From: CAVTUU01 sp045804965
Lineage (GTDB): Bacteria > Chloroflexota > Chloroflexia > Thermomicrobiales > UBA6265
Reading direction: 5' to 3'
Assembly (NCBI GenBank): GCA_045804965.1
Contig: JBJMMD010000025.1
Coordinates: 1-64,000 of the forward strand
DNA length: 64,000 bases
Notes under the pieces: generated by a model
Told to the model about the DNA's origin: nothing
What the model saw: the letters and a program-made list of their open reading frames with translations, nothing else
Databases searched by the model: none
Program-made: the position numbers and the translations under genes
Shown: in pieces, positions 26,011 to 36,129 of the stretch
Layout of the letters: every line of letters starts with the position of its first letter
Position numbering within the stretch: the first letter of the stretch is position 1

Positions 26011-26096
26011 ATGTACTCGTGACCGTACAGCCCAAAAGTATGGTATTGTGTTGCGTGGGAGGGAACTTAAGCTTCTGCACGCCTGGGAGCGAACTT

Positions 26097-26462
26097 ATGC
26101 AACGAGCCACCCCTGTGGGCTCAGAATCATCGCCATCCAACCAATCTGGTCGTGAGCCTCGCTTCCGTATTCTTGCGGGTGAGGCCCATAGTTGGTCGGC
26201 GCTTCTACTCGAGGACGACCAATCGCAACGCTATCTCTATCTTGTTGCGGACGGCATGCTCGAACCGATCGTCGCCGATTTCGCGACGTTGCTCCTCGAA
26301 GGCCGGGAATTCCGACCCTGGCGAGGTCGGCAAGACTTGCAACCCTTGTCCGCGCTTCCGATTTTCGCGGAGACGAGCCGCACTCCGTCGTGGCTGGCAC
26401 AGGCGGACGTGCACGTCGAACTCGTACTCGAGGACGAGCCGGACACATTGCTTCCCGCCTGA
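26097..26462 (+). CDS. Hypothetical protein
   Basis: A GGGAG site before the ATG at 26097 favours this start (121 residues) over the longer frame from 26019, whose extra residues are not protein-like. The product is soluble, acidic at the C-terminus and rich in Leu and Glu, with a FRILAGEAHSWSALLLEDD strand-loop-strand and a YLYLVADGMLEPIV segment. I recognise no family. It converges with the M50-type gene; only 4 bases separate their stops. Confidence 0.55.
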   Translation: MQRATPVGSESSPSNQSGREPRFRILAGEAHSWSALLLEDDQSQRYLYLVADGMLEPIVADFATLLLEGREFRPWRGRQDLQPLSALPIFAETSRTPSWLAQADVHVELVLEDEPDTLLPA

Positions 26463-26466
26463 CGCG

Positions 26467-27528
26467 CTAAGACAGTCTAGACGCGGGCAACGGCTCTGCG
26501 CCTGTGGCCGGAGGTGCGGTCCACGTCTCAATTTGCTCCATTGATTGACGAAGCGCGAGCGTCAATTCCGTGGCGTCGAGCGGACCGTCGACCTGGCGAA
26601 TCGGTCTGTGCTCGACACGTGCCTCACCGATGGTCGCGCTCGGTTCGGCGAAACCCGTGATGATCGCGCCGCTGTCAGGACGTGCAACAACGGTCACGCC
26701 CCGGGTAAAACCGCCCGACCGCCAGGTCAGCCAAACGCCGATACCGTTGCCCACCGGCTGTACGCGCCCTTCGACGGGTTCAGGCCAGCCGCTGGCTACG
26801 CGTTCGGCAGCTTCCTTCATCATCAAGGCAACAGGTGACGCTTCGCCTCCCTGCGCGGTCAGCTGAGCGTTGCGCCCAAGCAGTCCTCGTTCGGAACCTG
26901 CTGGCAGACCGGTCAAAGCCGCAAGGTGACGGCGGAACGGCGGATAACGTGAAAGCCAAAACGCGCCGACCAGGATCGCGAGGTGAAATGCGCCGATCGT
27001 CGTGCTCAGCGACGGGTCTCCGCCCTGGTAAATCTGTTTCCAGTCCCCTTCGAGGTTGGTCGCGTAATCGAGGATCGGGTAAAGGACCAATGCGTTGAGG
27101 GACGAAATGACCGCGAATTCAATCAGCAGCTCGTTGTAGGCGGCCCGCATTGGCGGCTTGCGCAGTAGAACAAATGCCATCGCCGCCAAGGATAGGATGA
27201 AATTGACAAACGAGCCTGCCAAGGCGATCAGGATCATTTGGGCGTTGGTGTAGAAACCCTGATGGCTCACGTAGCCGGCGAAGACGTAGTAACCGAAGCC
27301 GACGATTTCGCCGCCAAACACTTTGACCATGATTGCATGACCGCACTCATGGAGCGCGACCGAGATGGGCACGAGGATGAAAAATGCCGCCTGATCGATC
27401 AGGGAGCGGTCGCTGGGGGTGAAGTTCAGATCGAACAGTTCTTTGCGGCGGCGAATGATCTGCCTTACGACGCCGATGCCAATGAACACGTAGAAGAGAC
27501 TGATGAGCGCGAACAGCGGGAAGGTCAC
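26467..27528 (-). CDS. M50-type membrane metalloprotease
   Basis: The GTG start at 27528 lies 8 bases after the MFS stop, and its ribosome binding site (TGAGG) overlaps that stop codon, so the two genes are translated together. The 353-residue protein has a membrane segment (5-24), then the zinc motif HECGH at residues 60-64 inside a second membrane helix, as in site-2-type proteases. Further membrane helices follow (about 85-135 and 150-205). A cytoplasmic or exposed C-terminal part (about 215-353) resembles no domain I know. The third metal ligand (NPxxD type) is not obvious; GSFVNFIL may replace it. Substrate unknown. Confidence 0.75.
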   Translation of the reverse strand: MTFPLFALISLFYVFIGIGVVRQIIRRRKELFDLNFTPSDRSLIDQAAFFILVPISVALHECGHAIMVKVFGGEIVGFGYYVFAGYVSHQGFYTNAQMILIALAGSFVNFILSLAAMAFVLLRKPPMRAAYNELLIEFAVISSLNALVLYPILDYATNLEGDWKQIYQGGDPSLSTTIGAFHLAILVGAFWLSRYPPFRRHLAALTGLPAGSERGLLGRNAQLTAQGGEASPVALMMKEAAERVASGWPEPVEGRVQPVGNGIGVWLTWRSGGFTRGVTVVARPDSGAIITGFAEPSATIGEARVEHRPIRQVDGPLDATELTLALRQSMEQIETWTAPPATGAEPLPASRLS

Positions 27529-27536
27529 GTGGCGCC

Positions 27537-28856
27537 TCAGTCGTCGGCCGACGTCGGGACGTCGATGTATGAAGGCCTGGCCGACACGGCGAGGTGGCGG
27601 CGCGTTGAAATCGCCAATGCCGCGGCGAGCGTGACGAATCCGCCGATGGCGATTGACGCTGGAGTACTGAGACCCGATGCCAAGGCTCCAGCGAGGAGCG
27701 CGCCGAACGGCGCGGTGCCGCCGAAGACCATCATGTAGACGCTCATCACCCGGCCGCGGAGTTCATCGCGCGACTCGGTTTGAATAATTGAGTTCGCGAT
27801 CGCCATCGTCATCGTCATCGCACAACCGATGAACGGAAGAATGATGAGTGCAACGGCGATCGGGAGCGGAATCGCGCCGGCGACTGCCAGCAAGATGTTC
27901 ATGACGGCCAACAATATCGCCGTGCCAATCATAAAGGAGTACCGCGGTTTGGTGTTGCGGAACGCGAGCCCGAGGGCACCGATCATAGACCCGATGCCGA
28001 GTGCGGCGGTGAGCGCGCCGAATTCGCCGGCTCCGGCCTTGAACTCATGCTTGGCGAGCAGTGGCACCCAGACCTGGAAATTCATGCCAAACGTCGCCAC
28101 AAAACCAACCAGGACGATCGGTAAGAAGAGTGCCGGCGTCGCGCGGACGTAGGCGAGTCCTTCGCGAATGTCGGACATGCCGCCTCGGCCGGCAGCTCGA
28201 ACTTTCGTCGGGACCGCCATCATCAAGAGGCAGATGATCACCGCGATGTAACTCGCGGCGTTCAATCCGAAACAAATGGTTGTTCCGGCGACGGCGATGA
28301 GCACACCGGCGATGGCCGGCCCGATCACGCGCGCGCCGTTAAACATCGCCGAGTTGAGTGCAACGGCATTGACGAGGTCTTCTTTGCCGACCATTTCCAC
28401 AACGAACGCCTGACGCGCGGGCATGTCGAAAGCGCTCACGATCCCGAGCGCAAGGGCGAGGAGGTAGACATGCCAAAGTTCGATCCGACCGGTGCCAACG
28501 AGCACGGCCAGGATCGCGGCTTCAATCGCCGACAGAATTTGGGTGACGACAAGCAAGTTCCGTTTCGGTAGCCGGTCGGCCACGATCCCGCCCAGAAGCG
28601 AGAAGAAGAGCACGGGCAAGAATTGAAAGACGGCGACAAGTGAGACTTTGAATGCGGATGACGTCAACTGTAGGACGAGCCATGCTTGCGCGGTGGTCTG
28701 CATCCACGTGCCAATGACAGAAATGAGTTGGCCGATGAAGAAGAGGCGGTAATTTCGGTGTTTGAATGCAGAGAGGCCCTGGGACAACCGAGGTGATCGC
28801 GGGTTAGGTCGAGCTGGCGCACCTGAGGACGCCCTCGAAACCTGAGCGCTGGACAT
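27537..28856 (-). CDS. MFS transporter (EntS/MFS_3-like exporter)
   Basis: A 439-residue protein with twelve hydrophobic segments and the MFS loop-2/3 motif GGIVADRLPKRNLLVVTQ. The opening LSAFKHRNYRLFFIGQLIS and the TWMQTTAQAWLVLQLTSSA segment are typical of the TMEffector/EntS branch, which exports siderophores, drugs or other small molecules by proton antiport. The loop FDMPARQAFVVEMVGKEDLV is another hallmark. No ligand can be deduced. It is the first gene of a two-gene unit with the M50-type protease. The first 25 residues are Pro/Ser-rich and probably cytoplasmic. Confidence 0.87.
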   Translation of the reverse strand: MSSAQVSRASSGAPARPNPRSPRLSQGLSAFKHRNYRLFFIGQLISVIGTWMQTTAQAWLVLQLTSSAFKVSLVAVFQFLPVLFFSLLGGIVADRLPKRNLLVVTQILSAIEAAILAVLVGTGRIELWHVYLLALALGIVSAFDMPARQAFVVEMVGKEDLVNAVALNSAMFNGARVIGPAIAGVLIAVAGTTICFGLNAASYIAVIICLLMMAVPTKVRAAGRGGMSDIREGLAYVRATPALFLPIVLVGFVATFGMNFQVWVPLLAKHEFKAGAGEFGALTAALGIGSMIGALGLAFRNTKPRYSFMIGTAILLAVMNILLAVAGAIPLPIAVALIILPFIGCAMTMTMAIANSIIQTESRDELRGRVMSVYMMVFGGTAPFGALLAGALASGLSTPASIAIGGFVTLAAALAISTRRHLAVSARPSYIDVPTSADD

Positions 28857-29003
28857 AACGAGATCCGTAGAACCTTTCTGCCGGCGCGTGCCGAGGCTCT
28901 GCCCACCTCGATCGTGACCGCGCAGATTCTATTGTCGCACGGATTTGGTTTGCGTTCACAACGAATTGGCACCAGTCAGGACGTACGAACTAGGAAATCG
29001 ACC

Positions 29004-29027
29004 GGGCCGGCGCGGACGCGCCGGCCC
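29004..29027 (-). terminator. Hairpin after the large secreted protein gene
   Basis: GGGCCGGCGC (29004-29013) pairs perfectly with GCGCCGGCCC (29018-29027) over a 4-base loop, directly beyond the stop at 29036. The trailing bases contain only three T, so strength is uncertain. Confidence 0.55.
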
Positions 29028-29035
29028 CGGTGCAT

Positions 29036-32000
29036 TTAGGAATCGAGCACGTCAACCACCAGCCGCGGCGGTGTTCCGCTCTCGCGCGAGGATACGGAAA
29101 CGACCTGATCCGGTGTGCCGATGACGGCAAAGGTGACGACGCCATCGGCGTTGACCGTGCCGCTTACATCGATGTTGGTCTCGCCTCCCGGCGCCAATGT
29201 GTCCACGGTCGCGGCGCTGCCGTCGGCGTGGAGAGCCGCGGGCAGACCGCTCACGGATACCGTGTCGTGGGTCCATGAGGCCTCGTCGACGACCGCGCCG
29301 GGTACGACCAAGAGCGTGCCGCCCGGACCACCGGCGACTCCTGTCAAAACGAGCTGGGCTTGGAGCACAGTGCCCGGGGCGATTCCTTCGACATCGAAGC
29401 TGAGGAACGCGATTGCCTGCTGCGCGCCTCCTGCGGTGAGAATCGTGACCGGTTCGACGGGCTGCGGCGTTCCATCCAATGGCGCGGAAACGCTCGTGTC
29501 CGCAATCGGATTGAACACGAGCTCCCGCGGCGTCGGCTCCGGGGTCGGCGTCTGGGTCGGTTCGGTCGTCGGCGCCTCGGTTGGCGTCTCAGTCGGTTGG
29601 GCGGTCGCCGTCTCGCTTGGTGTCGACTCGACCGTTTGCACCGGGGATGGCGAGGCGTCAGCCGGTTCGGACGGAACGGGCGATGCCTCTGGGGATGCGG
29701 TCGCTGTGGGCGACGGCGTGGCCGTCGGGCTCGGCGCCGCCACTGCGCCGACGGTGAGACCGGTCAGCGTGAAGTAGGCAGTGGCCGTCTGGGTCCCGCT
29801 CAGCAGCACGATCGGATACTTGTGGCCGACTGTGCCGTTGACCGCGGAGATCGTACAGATGACCGAGCCGGAGGCTCCGGCAATCTTCGAGCAGACGCGA
29901 CTACCGCTGCTGGTGGCAGTCCGGTTCCAGTAGAAGTGAACCGTCTGACCCGGCGTCCAACCTTTGCCATACACCGTAATCGCAGTGCCGCCGGCGCCGG
30001 ACGTGGGCGAAATGGTGATGCCTGGAATCACCGTGAACCCGATGATCTTTTCGCGGCCGCTCGTTTCGCCTCTGACTTTGATCGTGTGCGCGCCGCCAGG
30101 CAATGATGGCACGGTGACCTGGAACGAGGCGACGCCGTATGCATTCGCTTTCCCGCTGCTCGACGAGGTCGCGCGGTCGTCCCAGAAGATTTGTACGCGC
30201 TCGTTCGCCGCGTACCCGGAGGCGTTGATCGTGATCTTCTTGCCGGGATCGATTGATTCCGGCGAGACGGTGGCGGTCGTGCACGTCGCCCCACTGGTCA
30301 CGTCCACCGTGCGCAACGCTTGCAGACCAGACGTCAGCCCGGTCGCGACGATGTTGTGCAGGCCCTGGCAAACACCGGCCGGGATGGCAAACGTGCCCGT
30401 ACCCGCGCCCACTGTGTCGGTATGCACCGTCCGTAGCAGCTTGCCGGTCGGCGTGGCCCAGCGGACTTCGACCGACTCGCTTCCGCCAAAGCCGCGAACG
30501 GTGACGGCGATGGTCGTGCCGATGGCTCCCGCAGTTGGCGTTCGGCCCAAACTCGGGTGCACCGTGTACGACCGTGACGCCTTCTTGCCGCTGGACAGTC
30601 CCTTGGCGACGACAAGGTGCTTGCCTCCGACGGCGTAGGGGGCCTTGATCGTCTTCGCGAACTGACCTGTGCTATTGGCGATCACGCTGCCGAGAACAGA
30701 CGAGCTGCTGCTGTCGAAGAAGATGCTGACGGTTTCGCCGGCCTTAAATCCGCTACCTGAAACGGTGATGTTCGACCCTACGAACCCGTCGTAGTCGTCG
30801 AGCGTGATCTTGGCGGGATCGCTGGTGCCGCTGCCGCAGGCCGCGGCGGCGGACGAGTGATCTTCGCCGGTTAGCCAGAGGACAGTGACCTTAATCGTGG
30901 TGAGGCCAAGCGCCGGGTTGAAACCGATATCCGACCAAGTTCCATCGCCAAGATCGATCGAAGAGCGGTTGCCGACCGAATAAAGTTTATCGGAAATCCC
31001 AATGCCGCCGGAGAGCCCATAGCCGACGTCGAGTCCGTTTCTAGCTGCATCAGCGCCAGTATAGCCTTGAGCGAGGATATTCACCGTCGTGCTCAGGTTG
31101 TTGAGATTGCGACGGCTGATCGTATCCCACCAGTTGTCGTTCAAGAACCAAGGACCGCGGTCATAAACGGGTGCCACCGAGCATTTGCCCGTGTCCGGAT
31201 TCGTCACCTTGACGTAGCAATTGATTCCGCAGTTGGCGACATATTGGTGTCCGCCGTTCGTCGAGCCAGGGGTCAGCCATGGACACGAGAGCGCCGTGCA
31301 GCCTGGTAATGATACGAAGTGGTCGTTCGGCACGATCGTGTGACCATTTGAGGTCGTCCCACCGACGAGTCCTTCTCGGGTTCCGGTGATGAGGAAAACA
31401 CCCGGCGCGATCATGCTCGTGGGAGAGGCCGCGGTAACCGTCACCGCGGCCGAAGCGATCTTGCCGCTCGTCATGCCGTGCGCTTTGAGGGTATGTGACG
31501 TTTGGGAAAGATCAGGGAACGTTGTTTCCAAAAGGAACGCGCCGTTGCCGTCCGCCGTGACGGATTTCCAAGTCGTCGTGGTGCTATCCCAGGTGAGATT
31601 GATAGATTCGTTGGCGTTGAAGCCGCCGGCGGAGATCGAGAGATCGGTGCCCACGCCTCCCGTCGAGGGCGCGCTCGAAAGCGAGACCGGCCCGGTCACG
31701 CCAACTGTCGCGCTGGCCGACGTGTCGCCGGCCGTGATCGTCAATGGGAACGTGCCCGAACCGCTTGACGGAATATTGAACGTGCAGGAAAAATTGCCGG
31801 CGGTTGTCGTCGTTCCGGAGCATACCTGCGTTCCGGCCGATGCGTTGGTCTTGTTCCACGCGACCGAGGCCGCTGAGCCGCCCGGCAACCCTTTGGCGGT
31901 GACATTGATCGCCGTGCCTGGTGCGCCGCCGGTAGGACTGACCTTGATGTCCGGCTGGACGAGGATCGCGCCCCAGCCGCGGAGCCCGCTCGTCAAGCCG

Positions 32001-33550
32001 ACGCCGGTGTAATCGTGCCAGCCGGTCGTTCCGTCGGGCAGTGTGACATCGACTGAGCCGGTCCCCCGACTGTTCGTCGTCGCTGTGCCGAGGGTGGGAC
32101 CGGTCGCGGTATTGAACGTCAAGTCGACCTGCTCGCTCGCGCCGAAACCATGCACTGTAACCGCGATGGTCGTTCCCGGAGGGCCCTGGCTCGGTGTTCT
32201 CGCCAGCGTCGGCGTGACCGTAAAGGTTCGCGATGCTTTCAGGCCGGAGGTCAGCCCCTTGCTCGCAACTAAGTGATTTCCGCCGAGGGCTTCGGGGACG
32301 TTGATGGTCGTTTGCCAGGTTCCGGCGCTACTGGAACTCACGGTTTTCAGCGCGGCGGTTGAGGTTGATTCCCAATAGACTCCAACTTGCTCGCCGGCGC
32401 CGAAGCCTGAACCCGTGACCGTGACGGTCTTGCCCACGCCGCCGGTATAGGCGTCGAGGGTGATCTTCGGCGTCGACGATGGCGGCACTGTCGGCCCTGG
32501 TGTCGGCGTCAGATTGTTCGTGCTGACCCAGATCACCCATTTCGCGCTCAATGACCCAGCACCCGCACTGTTTCTGGCCTGAACCTGCCACGCGTATTGA
32601 CCGGAACTGAGTGAAGGGGTGGTCCATTGCGTGCCGCTGATCCAGCCGCTCTTGATCGCGCCGTCATTGATCACGACCTGATATTGCGAAGCGCCGCTGA
32701 CCGGGTTCCATTTCAAGGTCGGGGTAACGCCCACTGATGCGTAGCTCGTGCCATTGGCAGGACTAACAAGGCTCGGCACAGAAGGCACGGTCGCGCTGCC
32801 GGTCGCCTGATTGGTGGAAATGAGTGTGCGACCGCGATACTGGTTATGAGTCGAGTTCGAAAGGGCAGGGAAATCGTAGCCATCGATCATGTGGTCGGCG
32901 GTGAATGGAATCGCGTGGCGGTCCCAATTGCCTCCGTCATTCGTCGTCCACAGGGTGACGTGGATATGCGGTGTGCCACCGTTGCCGCCACCACCTGGCG
33001 GCGCGACCGTGCCCAAATACTGGCCTTGGGAAACATGCTGGCCGGCAGCAAGTCCACTCGCAAGATCGGTGTGGAAATACGCGAAGGCGTACCCATCGCC
33101 GAGATCGATCGACATCCCGCCGTATGAAGTGTCGATCCAGCGGATTGTGCCATCGACGGCTGAGAGCACGGTTTGGCCCGATGTTGTGCCGTCGGCGCGG
33201 ACAAGGTCCATCGAGTACTTGTACTGATAGTAGGCGCTGCAACTCTCGGTGTGGGTCGGAGCATCACTGAGCGTTGCGGGATCGCAGTTGTAGTGACTCC
33301 CGCCTTCGGGCGGCGTTGTGTTGTATCCCTGCATCACGGTCCATGTCGGCCCTGCCGGGAAGGGGAGCTTGATGTTGGTGTGATGGGCGAAAACTGGCGC
33401 GGGTTGATAGATCGAGGCAAACGGCGCGAGCACAAGCAAGGTGGGGAGTAACCAGCCAAGCCAGCTCCACAACCGCGCACGCACATCATTCGGTGGTGAT
33501 GATCCGTGCCGGCGCCGTTGGGAAACGGCAAGCGACAAGGGCATCCTCAT
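29036..33550 (-). CDS. Very large secreted multidomain protein (M23-like, IPT-like repeats, RlpA-like barrel, C-terminal DNRLRE-like domain)
   Basis: GGAGG 8-9 bases before the ATG at 33550 sets the start; the 41 codons further upstream are not coding-like. The 1504-residue protein has a signal peptide (about 24-55). An M23 peptidase-like domain (about 63-240) keeps the HIH and YFHTDL parts, but the HxxxD motif reads KYSMD. Then come a fibronectin-like domain (257-343), at least seven beta-sandwich repeats of about 90 residues with SPTxGxxGTxIxVTxxGF-type turns, and an insert resembling a double-psi barrel (about 720-900, with APVYDRGPWFLND). A Thr-Pro linker (1272-1341) and a DNRLRE/CBM-like domain (1342-1504) end it. 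It is probably a cell-surface wall-binding protein. The missing metal His argues against peptidase activity. Confidence 0.8.
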   Translation of the reverse strand: MRMPLSLAVSQRRRHGSSPPNDVRARLWSWLGWLLPTLLVLAPFASIYQPAPVFAHHTNIKLPFPAGPTWTVMQGYNTTPPEGGSHYNCDPATLSDAPTHTESCSAYYQYKYSMDLVRADGTTSGQTVLSAVDGTIRWIDTSYGGMSIDLGDGYAFAYFHTDLASGLAAGQHVSQGQYLGTVAPPGGGGNGGTPHIHVTLWTTNDGGNWDRHAIPFTADHMIDGYDFPALSNSTHNQYRGRTLISTNQATGSATVPSVPSLVSPANGTSYASVGVTPTLKWNPVSGASQYQVVINDGAIKSGWISGTQWTTPSLSSGQYAWQVQARNSAGAGSLSAKWVIWVSTNNLTPTPGPTVPPSSTPKITLDAYTGGVGKTVTVTGSGFGAGEQVGVYWESTSTAALKTVSSSSAGTWQTTINVPEALGGNHLVASKGLTSGLKASRTFTVTPTLARTPSQGPPGTTIAVTVHGFGASEQVDLTFNTATGPTLGTATTNSRGTGSVDVTLPDGTTGWHDYTGVGLTSGLRGWGAILVQPDIKVSPTGGAPGTAINVTAKGLPGGSAASVAWNKTNASAGTQVCSGTTTTAGNFSCTFNIPSSGSGTFPLTITAGDTSASATVGVTGPVSLSSAPSTGGVGTDLSISAGGFNANESINLTWDSTTTTWKSVTADGNGAFLLETTFPDLSQTSHTLKAHGMTSGKIASAAVTVTAASPTSMIAPGVFLITGTREGLVGGTTSNGHTIVPNDHFVSLPGCTALSCPWLTPGSTNGGHQYVANCGINCYVKVTNPDTGKCSVAPVYDRGPWFLNDNWWDTISRRNLNNLSTTVNILAQGYTGADAARNGLDVGYGLSGGIGISDKLYSVGNRSSIDLGDGTWSDIGFNPALGLTTIKVTVLWLTGEDHSSAAAACGSGTSDPAKITLDDYDGFVGSNITVSGSGFKAGETVSIFFDSSSSSVLGSVIANSTGQFAKTIKAPYAVGGKHLVVAKGLSSGKKASRSYTVHPSLGRTPTAGAIGTTIAVTVRGFGGSESVEVRWATPTGKLLRTVHTDTVGAGTGTFAIPAGVCQGLHNIVATGLTSGLQALRTVDVTSGATCTTATVSPESIDPGKKITINASGYAANERVQIFWDDRATSSSSGKANAYGVASFQVTVPSLPGGAHTIKVRGETSGREKIIGFTVIPGITISPTSGAGGTAITVYGKGWTPGQTVHFYWNRTATSSGSRVCSKIAGASGSVICTISAVNGTVGHKYPIVLLSGTQTATAYFTLTGLTVGAVAAPSPTATPSPTATASPEASPVPSEPADASPSPVQTVESTPSETATAQPTETPTEAPTTEPTQTPTPEPTPRELVFNPIADTSVSAPLDGTPQPVEPVTILTAGGAQQAIAFLSFDVEGIAPGTVLQAQLVLTGVAGGPGGTLLVVPGAVVDEASWTHDTVSVSGLPAALHADGSAATVDTLAPGGETNIDVSGTVNADGVVTFAVIGTPDQVVSVSSRESGTPPRLVVDVLDS

Positions 33551-33805
33551 GAGCGATTCCTCCACGACGCTGTCAGGACAAGCCGCTGTTCGCGGACAGC
33601 GGAACGCGGTCAAGGTGACCGGTTCCCGGCAAACGTCGTTGCGGCCCCGCTCGGGGATGCGGGCCGATGCCATATTGTTAGTTCAGCCTATGATTGTAAG
33701 GGCGGCGGTGCAAGAGCCACATTGTCAACGGTGCGGGCCGGATTCCCCCATCCAGCTCACGGACTCTTCACCGTCTGACCACGCCGTGGAGCGCCCCCAC
33801 GTGCA

Positions 33806-36067
33806 TTAGCCGGCAATCGCGATCCGCAGACCCATTGCGGTCACGATGGCGAGGACTTGGTCATCAGTCAAAAACGTGCCGAGATTTGCGTCGAGGGCGA
33901 GCAAGTTCTCGGTATTGAACATGGCGCCATTCGTCCCGTTTCCGGTCGCTTGAACTCCTGCAAAGTCCAGGTAGCGTTCAGAAATCGACGTCCTTGGGGA
34001 CAAATTCGTGCCGTCATCATAGCCGGTGCCGAGTTCACTGAGCACGAATTGTGCAAAGGAGTCGGCGTCATCGTACAAACCAGGCAGGCAATCGGATGCG
34101 CCATTAGCCGGCGCGAGAAACCCGAAGGAGGCCGCGTTTGCCGGATTATTGTCGGTTGATTCACTCGAATTCACGAGCGCCAAAAGGTCACGGTTCCGTT
34201 CAATCGTTCCCCACGAGCGGCGGCTGGAAAGACCAGGACGATCGAGCAGGACCGAGCCGTACCACAGCGTCCCCATCAGACGAGCACTGACCGCTTCGCC
34301 ACGTGTGATGTCTCCCGTGCTGAGGATAGAGCCTTCGACGACGTACGAAGCAAGAACCTCGATCGGCTCACCGATCAAGACGCTGTTGATTTGGATCTGC
34401 TCGCCGCCGGACGCTTGACTTGGCACGAGCGCGACGAGCCGGTCGTTGGAGAAGTTAGCAAAATCGACCGATAGCAGCGTTGCGGTTGGGTCACCACCGG
34501 TGATGCCGTCAAGCGACGCACGCCATGGATCAGATATGCCGAGGAGCAGCACCGCGGCTCGAAGAGTCGGATCGGGCACGCGGGCGCCGAGGTCAGGATC
34601 GTCAAATAAGGCGGCGAGGCGACTTCGCTCGGCTGCGGAAGCGCCGGCGCGCTTGAGTGCACTCCGCAATTTGCTCTTGCTTTCGTCGATAGTGAGCGGT
34701 CTGGCTTGCGGTTTCGCCTCGCGCAGGTCGTAATCGCCCGGATTGAACGGCTGATACGGCCGGTCGGCGAGCGACGTTGGTTCCGTTCCCGGCAACGTGC
34801 TTTCCGTGACCGCGCCGGTCATACCCAGACCAAGAGTGATCGCGAGGTCTCGGACTCGCTTAGGCGTGAGCACGGTGCCGGCATCGCGGTCGATCACCGC
34901 CAGCTCGGCTTCGCCGTACCCGAAGTTCTCGCCGAGTGACGGGGTGTCGGGAAAGCGATTCATGACCGTGTAGAAGGCAGGAACCGCGGTCGAGCCCGTG
35001 CCGGGCAACGAGCCGTAGAAGTCGTCGCCTTCGACTACCGCCCGGATGCTGGAAACGTCAGACCTTTCGAACGATGGACCGACGAAGATATCGCCAAGTG
35101 GGGAAGAGAGAATCCCGACCTCGTCCCCGCCTGCCCGCCCCATCGAATTCAGCAGACCAAGCACTACGATGTTGTTGAAGAACCCGAGCTCGGTCCCGAA
35201 CTCGGCGACACGAGAATCGACAAGCAGAACCTCGGCGTAGCAAATGATATCGAGGATATTGGCGGTCACTTCTTCTTGGCGGGAATTTGTGCCACCCCCG
35301 TGAAGCGACTCATGGAAGATGACCGGAATGATCTCTTCCGGCGGTTCACGGTCAAATGCATTGTCGACGATCAGCCGGAACTGGCCATTGGGATTGATTT
35401 TGAGCGTGGCTACCGCATCCTGGAAATTGGTGTCGCCGTAGTCTACCGAGGCGAAGGCGACACCCGATGGATTCACACCGTTCAAGATCGAATCAATGGT
35501 GGCTTGATACGGATCCCATTTGTAGAGCATGAGCATGGCGGCGCGCAGCGTCGGCGCTGGGATGATCGCTTTGACCGTCTCGTCGTCATAAAGGGCGACT
35601 GCCTCATTGACCTCATCCCCGCTCAGACCCCGGCGATAGAGGAACCGCTTGAGACGGGCTCGCGCATGCGATTCAGTCATCGCTCCAGGCTTCGCTTCGT
35701 GATTGGGGAAGGCATCGATTGATTGCTCGGTGAGGACAAAGGGGCGGGATCGCATAACGAAGTTGGGCGAAAGATCAGACGTGATTGCATAAACGGGAAG
35801 ATCTTCGAGCTCCGTTTCCGTTTGCGCCGGACGGAGCGTCGCGAGACCGAATTTGGCCATGAGGCTTTGGGCATACTCAGGAGTCGGAATCACGGCAGAG
35901 CGAGTCAGCGCAGGCTCGTGCTGGGGCGCGGCCGCTCTGGCCCCAGACACGATCGGCAGGAGCATCCCAGCGAGGAGTGCCAGCGCGGGAAGGAGTCGGT
36001 ACGCGCTGAGCCATCGGTTGTGGACGGGCTCGCTGCGGGGAGCCCATAGAGCAGGCTGTCTCGACAT
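33806..36067 (-). CDS. Secreted protein with two tandem zincin-like domains, only the first with HExxH
   Basis: The 753-residue product has a signal sequence (about 18-46) after a longer basic start. Two copies of one domain follow (about 130-415 and 455-750). Corresponding landmarks are TLRAAMLMLYKWDPYQATID against TLRAAVLLLGISDPWRASLD, QEEVTANILDIICYAEVLLV against RGEAVSARLMGTLWYGSVLL, and the end blocks DAGTVLTPKRV against NLGTFLTDDQV. Copy 1 carries HESLH at 252-256 followed by a helix with Glu265/266, as in a metalloprotease. Copy 2 has SYVVEGS there. No family name comes to mind. I infer a secreted peptidase-like protein with one active and one lost site. Confidence 0.75.
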   Translation of the reverse strand: MSRQPALWAPRSEPVHNRWLSAYRLLPALALLAGMLLPIVSGARAAAPQHEPALTRSAVIPTPEYAQSLMAKFGLATLRPAQTETELEDLPVYAITSDLSPNFVMRSRPFVLTEQSIDAFPNHEAKPGAMTESHARARLKRFLYRRGLSGDEVNEAVALYDDETVKAIIPAPTLRAAMLMLYKWDPYQATIDSILNGVNPSGVAFASVDYGDTNFQDAVATLKINPNGQFRLIVDNAFDREPPEEIIPVIFHESLHGGGTNSRQEEVTANILDIICYAEVLLVDSRVAEFGTELGFFNNIVVLGLLNSMGRAGGDEVGILSSPLGDIFVGPSFERSDVSSIRAVVEGDDFYGSLPGTGSTAVPAFYTVMNRFPDTPSLGENFGYGEAELAVIDRDAGTVLTPKRVRDLAITLGLGMTGAVTESTLPGTEPTSLADRPYQPFNPGDYDLREAKPQARPLTIDESKSKLRSALKRAGASAAERSRLAALFDDPDLGARVPDPTLRAAVLLLGISDPWRASLDGITGGDPTATLLSVDFANFSNDRLVALVPSQASGGEQIQINSVLIGEPIEVLASYVVEGSILSTGDITRGEAVSARLMGTLWYGSVLLDRPGLSSRRSWGTIERNRDLLALVNSSESTDNNPANAASFGFLAPANGASDCLPGLYDDADSFAQFVLSELGTGYDDGTNLSPRTSISERYLDFAGVQATGNGTNGAMFNTENLLALDANLGTFLTDDQVLAIVTAMGLRIAIAG

Positions 36068-36129
36068 GACGGGGCCAGTCTACAAGGCGACGTGCGAGAT
36101 GGCCACTCTTGGAAATTCCTGAGAAATCG

